This document shows positions 6,149 through 7,513 of a DNA stretch of 7,513 nucleotides, piece after piece; within the stretch, counting starts at the first letter, position 1, and each line of letters opens with the position of its first letter. The notes under the pieces were generated by a model. It did not search any database. It saw only the letters and a program-made list of their open reading frames with translations, and was not told the DNA's origin. A program made the position numbers and the translations under genes. The stretch is from contig DCAL01000072.1 in assembly GCA_002311975.1 (NCBI GenBank), positions 3,770-11,282 on the forward strand, given 5' to 3'. The DNA is from Fidelibacterota bacterium UBA1134 (GTDB lineage: Bacteria > Fidelibacterota > Marinisomatia > Marinisomatales > S15-B10).

Positions 6149-6649
6149 ATGGAAACCAAAGATAAACTACTGATTCTGATAGTCATAGCATGGATAGCGG
6201 CGGCGGTCTATTTCAAAGCTACCACTGATACCATGTTCGCCAAAATGGATGAGATGGAAAGGCTTCAGCTCAAGCACGTGGATGAAGTCAATAAGGAGTT
6301 CCGAGAAGACTTGAGGACCCTCAACCTGCAATTCATCGGGCGTGGGAAGCATCTGAGAAAAGCACAGAAAGACATTATCGCCAACACCCAGCTCATTCAT
6401 CACGTTACCGATTCGCTATCACGCGAAATTGAGACAGTCCAACTAAACCTAGAGGATTTCAGACGTGCTACGGAAAGCAAATTTTTAGAAGTTGATAAAA
6501 GTATTGAGAGCGCGGAAAGTAAGTTCAATTCATACAAGCGACTGACCAACAGGCATATCGGTGATCTAGATCAGAGGCTGACAACAGCTGAGACCGATAT
6601 CGTTGATCTCAATGATCGGGTGCCGGTAAAGGAGAAGAACGGCGAATAA
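6149..6649 (+). CDS. Membrane-anchored coiled-coil protein
   Basis: This 166-residue protein opens with a short charged tip (METKDK) and one membrane helix at about residues 7-22. No lipobox or cleavage site is evident, so it is probably a signal anchor with the rest in the periplasm. From about 28 to 155 it is a long amphipathic helix with heptad-like hydrophobic spacing (FAKMDEMERLQLKHVDEVN, then SREIETVQLNLEDF, then IGDLDQRLTTAETDIVDL), broken near the IGRG at 63-66. An AAAGGGAG ribosome site lies 5 bases before the ATG and overlaps the upstream stop, so this is one operon with 5808-6137. A hairpin terminator follows. Structural or tethering roles fit the shape, but the function is unknown. 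Confidence 0.78.
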   Translation: METKDKLLILIVIAWIAAAVYFKATTDTMFAKMDEMERLQLKHVDEVNKEFREDLRTLNLQFIGRGKHLRKAQKDIIANTQLIHHVTDSLSREIETVQLNLEDFRRATESKFLEVDKSIESAESKFNSYKRLTNRHIGDLDQRLTTAETDIVDLNDRVPVKEKNGE

Positions 6650-6679
6650 GGTCACTTCTTGAAGCGGAAAGGTTAAAGG

Positions 6680-6706
6680 AAGGGGGATTTTATGATCCCC
6701 CTTTTT
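6680..6706 (+). terminator. Intrinsic terminator
   Basis: AAGGGGGAT at 6680-6688 pairs exactly with ATCCCCCTT at 6695-6703 across a 6-base loop, and T residues run to 6706. The stem has nine pairs, five of them G-C, and can extend by G-T wobble pairs. It starts 30 bp after the stop at 6649 and ends the coiled-coil operon. The start of the next gene is only 5 bases after the T-run. Confidence 0.9.
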
Positions 6707-6711
6707 AATTA

Positions 6712-7071
6712 ATGATAGCTGTCAACCTGAAATCTGTTACTGGCACCGAACTGATCGAGCAAGGCTATACCGTAGCGGCCAAAGTTTCGCTCTGGGAGAG
6801 TCAAGCTCAGTTGATCAGCCGTATCTTGGAGTGGGCTCATCAGAGCCCTTTCTTGTGGGAGTTGTCTGAGACTGTTTATGAGGCGGAAGAAGGGGTAAAT
6901 GAGAATCGTGAAACGTCGGTTATTTTCTTTCTGATGGAGAATGACAAGGAACCTTTTGTGAGTGGTTTTCCCCATGATGGAAGAGAGTATTTGCGATTTG
7001 AGCCGTTCGACCAAGAGCTGTTCGACTACTACCGGAAGGATGGAGTCTACAAGCATCCCAAGACACCTTGA
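6712..7071 (+). CDS. Conserved-looking small protein, unknown function
   Basis: The 119-residue frame has no signal peptide or membrane helix. It begins with a beta-like segment (IAVNLKSVTGTEL), has a Trp- and Leu-rich helix region (WESQAQLISRILEWAHQSPFLWEL at 38-61 in pattern), a strand TSVIFFLM, and an aromatic-rich tail with FPHDGREYLRFEPFDQELFDYY. I do not recognise a family. The ATG at 6712 is the earliest possible start because an in-frame TAA lies at 6706-6708, but it has no ribosome site and sits right after a terminator, so either the transcript begins very near the ATG or the true start is further in. The stop overlaps the start of the DUF309 gene by four bases (TTGA), which supports this being a real gene translated together with it. 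Confidence 0.6.
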   Translation: MIAVNLKSVTGTELIEQGYTVAAKVSLWESQAQLISRILEWAHQSPFLWELSETVYEAEEGVNENRETSVIFFLMENDKEPFVSGFPHDGREYLRFEPFDQELFDYYRKDGVYKHPKTP

Positions 7072-7460
7072 CGCGGCAGGAATCAAAACTGTTCAGGAAG
7101 GGGGTCAGTCTTCTCAAAGAGGGGAAACTTCTGAAGGCGCATACGGCCTGGGAGGCCATCTGGAAAACGGACAGGGGAAACGAGCGCGAATGGATCAGAG
7201 GATTCATTCAGCTGACAGGCGCCCTGCTTAAGCTGAAGGCGAATCAGCCGGGAAGCGCGAAGTATCTGATAGGAAAAGCGATGCACAATCTGGGGAATGG
7301 CAAGGAAGACCGGCAAATCGTCTCCAACGCTACCATGGACTACTTGGCGTCTCTCAGGACGGCCATGGAGAGCGAGACGCTTTGCAAGAAACCTGAGCAT
7401 GAGGCGCAAGAATTAGGCCGTCATCTCTTGAATGACAGTGTCCTTGGCTTCGGAAAATAA
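7068..7460 (+). CDS. DUF309 family protein
   Basis: The 130-residue protein fits the DUF309 family of small helical proteins of unknown function. Key features are FRKGVSLLKEG at 9-19, the conserved KAHTAWEAIWK at 23-33 (His25, Trp28, Glu29, Trp32), RGFIQLTGALLKLKANQPGSA at 44-64, and a helix with AMHNL. In this family the HxxWE and RGxIQLxxAL segments are the most conserved part and probably line a shared site; no reaction is established. The start is a TTG at 7068 inside the TTGA overlap with the upstream stop; no ATG lies between it and the conserved core, so coupled translation from the TTG is the simplest reading. The last 45 residues are less typical. Confidence 0.85.
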   Translation: MTRQESKLFRKGVSLLKEGKLLKAHTAWEAIWKTDRGNEREWIRGFIQLTGALLKLKANQPGSAKYLIGKAMHNLGNGKEDRQIVSNATMDYLASLRTAMESETLCKKPEHEAQELGRHLLNDSVLGFGK

Positions 7461-7462
7461 AA

Positions 7463-7513
7463 TAGGGGTAGACTTCGTAAATGACCTCGGAGCACTTTGA
7501 AGATCTACCCCTA
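7463..7513 (+). promoter_or_regulatory. Long inverted repeat covering a possible ribosome site and start
   Basis: TAGGGGTAGA at 7463-7472 pairs exactly with TCTACCCCTA at 7504-7513, and CTTC (7473-7476) pairs with GAAG (7499-7502) past a single bulged A, giving 14 pairs around a 22-base loop. The left arm holds AGGGG, the only ribosome-site-like sequence before the ATG at 7481, which lies in the loop. The structure may be a translation-blocking leader, a terminator for the DUF309 gene whose T-run would lie beyond the edge, or the end of a repeat. The window stops exactly at the end of the right arm. Confidence 0.6.
7481..7513 (+). CDS. Possible start of the next gene (11 codons)
   Basis: From the ATG at 7481 the frame reads MTSEHFEDLPL and is open to the edge. 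It lies 20 bp after the DUF309 stop on the same strand. AGGGG at 7464-7468 is 12 bases upstream, rather far for a ribosome site. FEDLPL recalls the FEDLxVW opening of four-helix-bundle proteins of the 23S rRNA intervening-sequence type, but eleven residues cannot support that name. Confidence 0.3.
   Translation, partial: MTSEHFEDLPL

Overview
The window looks like a chromosomal segment from a bacterium of the FCB superphylum (Bacteroidota, Ignavibacteria, Neomarinimicrobiota and relatives). Three things point there: a C-terminal type IX secretion (T9SS) sorting domain of the FlgD-like kind with an NPFNPITTIRF start, a PorV/PorQ-like outer-membrane beta-barrel tail, and a long signal peptidase I with an expanded periplasmic domain. 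I cannot name the genus. All genes I support are on the + strand. There is no tRNA, rRNA, CRISPR array or complete mobile element.

Layout. Positions 1-237 are the last 78 codons of a T9SS cargo protein. They are followed with no gap by about 60 codons (to 419) of the C-terminus of a PorV/PorQ-like protein whose N-terminal part is absent, so this is a gene remnant. Positions 589-843 encode a small cysteine-rich lipoprotein, followed by a strong inverted repeat (860-889). Positions 930-1868 encode a single protein joining RNase HII to a YraN/UPF0102 nuclease-like domain. A 221-bp gap with repeat-like hairpin debris separates it from lepB (2090-3148).

A textbook sigma-70-type promoter (TTGACA, 17 bp, TATAAT) at 3189-3217 opens the next block: a small MgtC/SapB-like membrane protein (3270-3668), a secreted protein with a very acidic linker (3754-4515), and, overlapping it by 11 bp, a lipoprotein with a TonB-C/AgmX-like C-terminal domain (4505-5623). 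After an AT-rich gap comes a two-gene operon of coiled-coil proteins, one soluble and acidic (5808-6137) and one membrane-anchored (6149-6649), closed by a clear intrinsic terminator (6680-6706). The last pair is an unrecognised 119-residue protein (6712-7071) and a DUF309 protein (7068-7460), joined by a TTGA stop/start overlap. The final 50 bases hold an inverted repeat that would pair a possible ribosome binding site with the first codons of a gene running off the edge.

Functionally the window mixes housekeeping genes (ribonucleotide removal from DNA, signal-peptide cleavage) with small envelope proteins of unknown role. I see no complete new system. The items most worth checking are the PorV-like scar, the RNase HII-YraN fusion, the envelope operon at 3189-5623 and the hairpin at the right edge.
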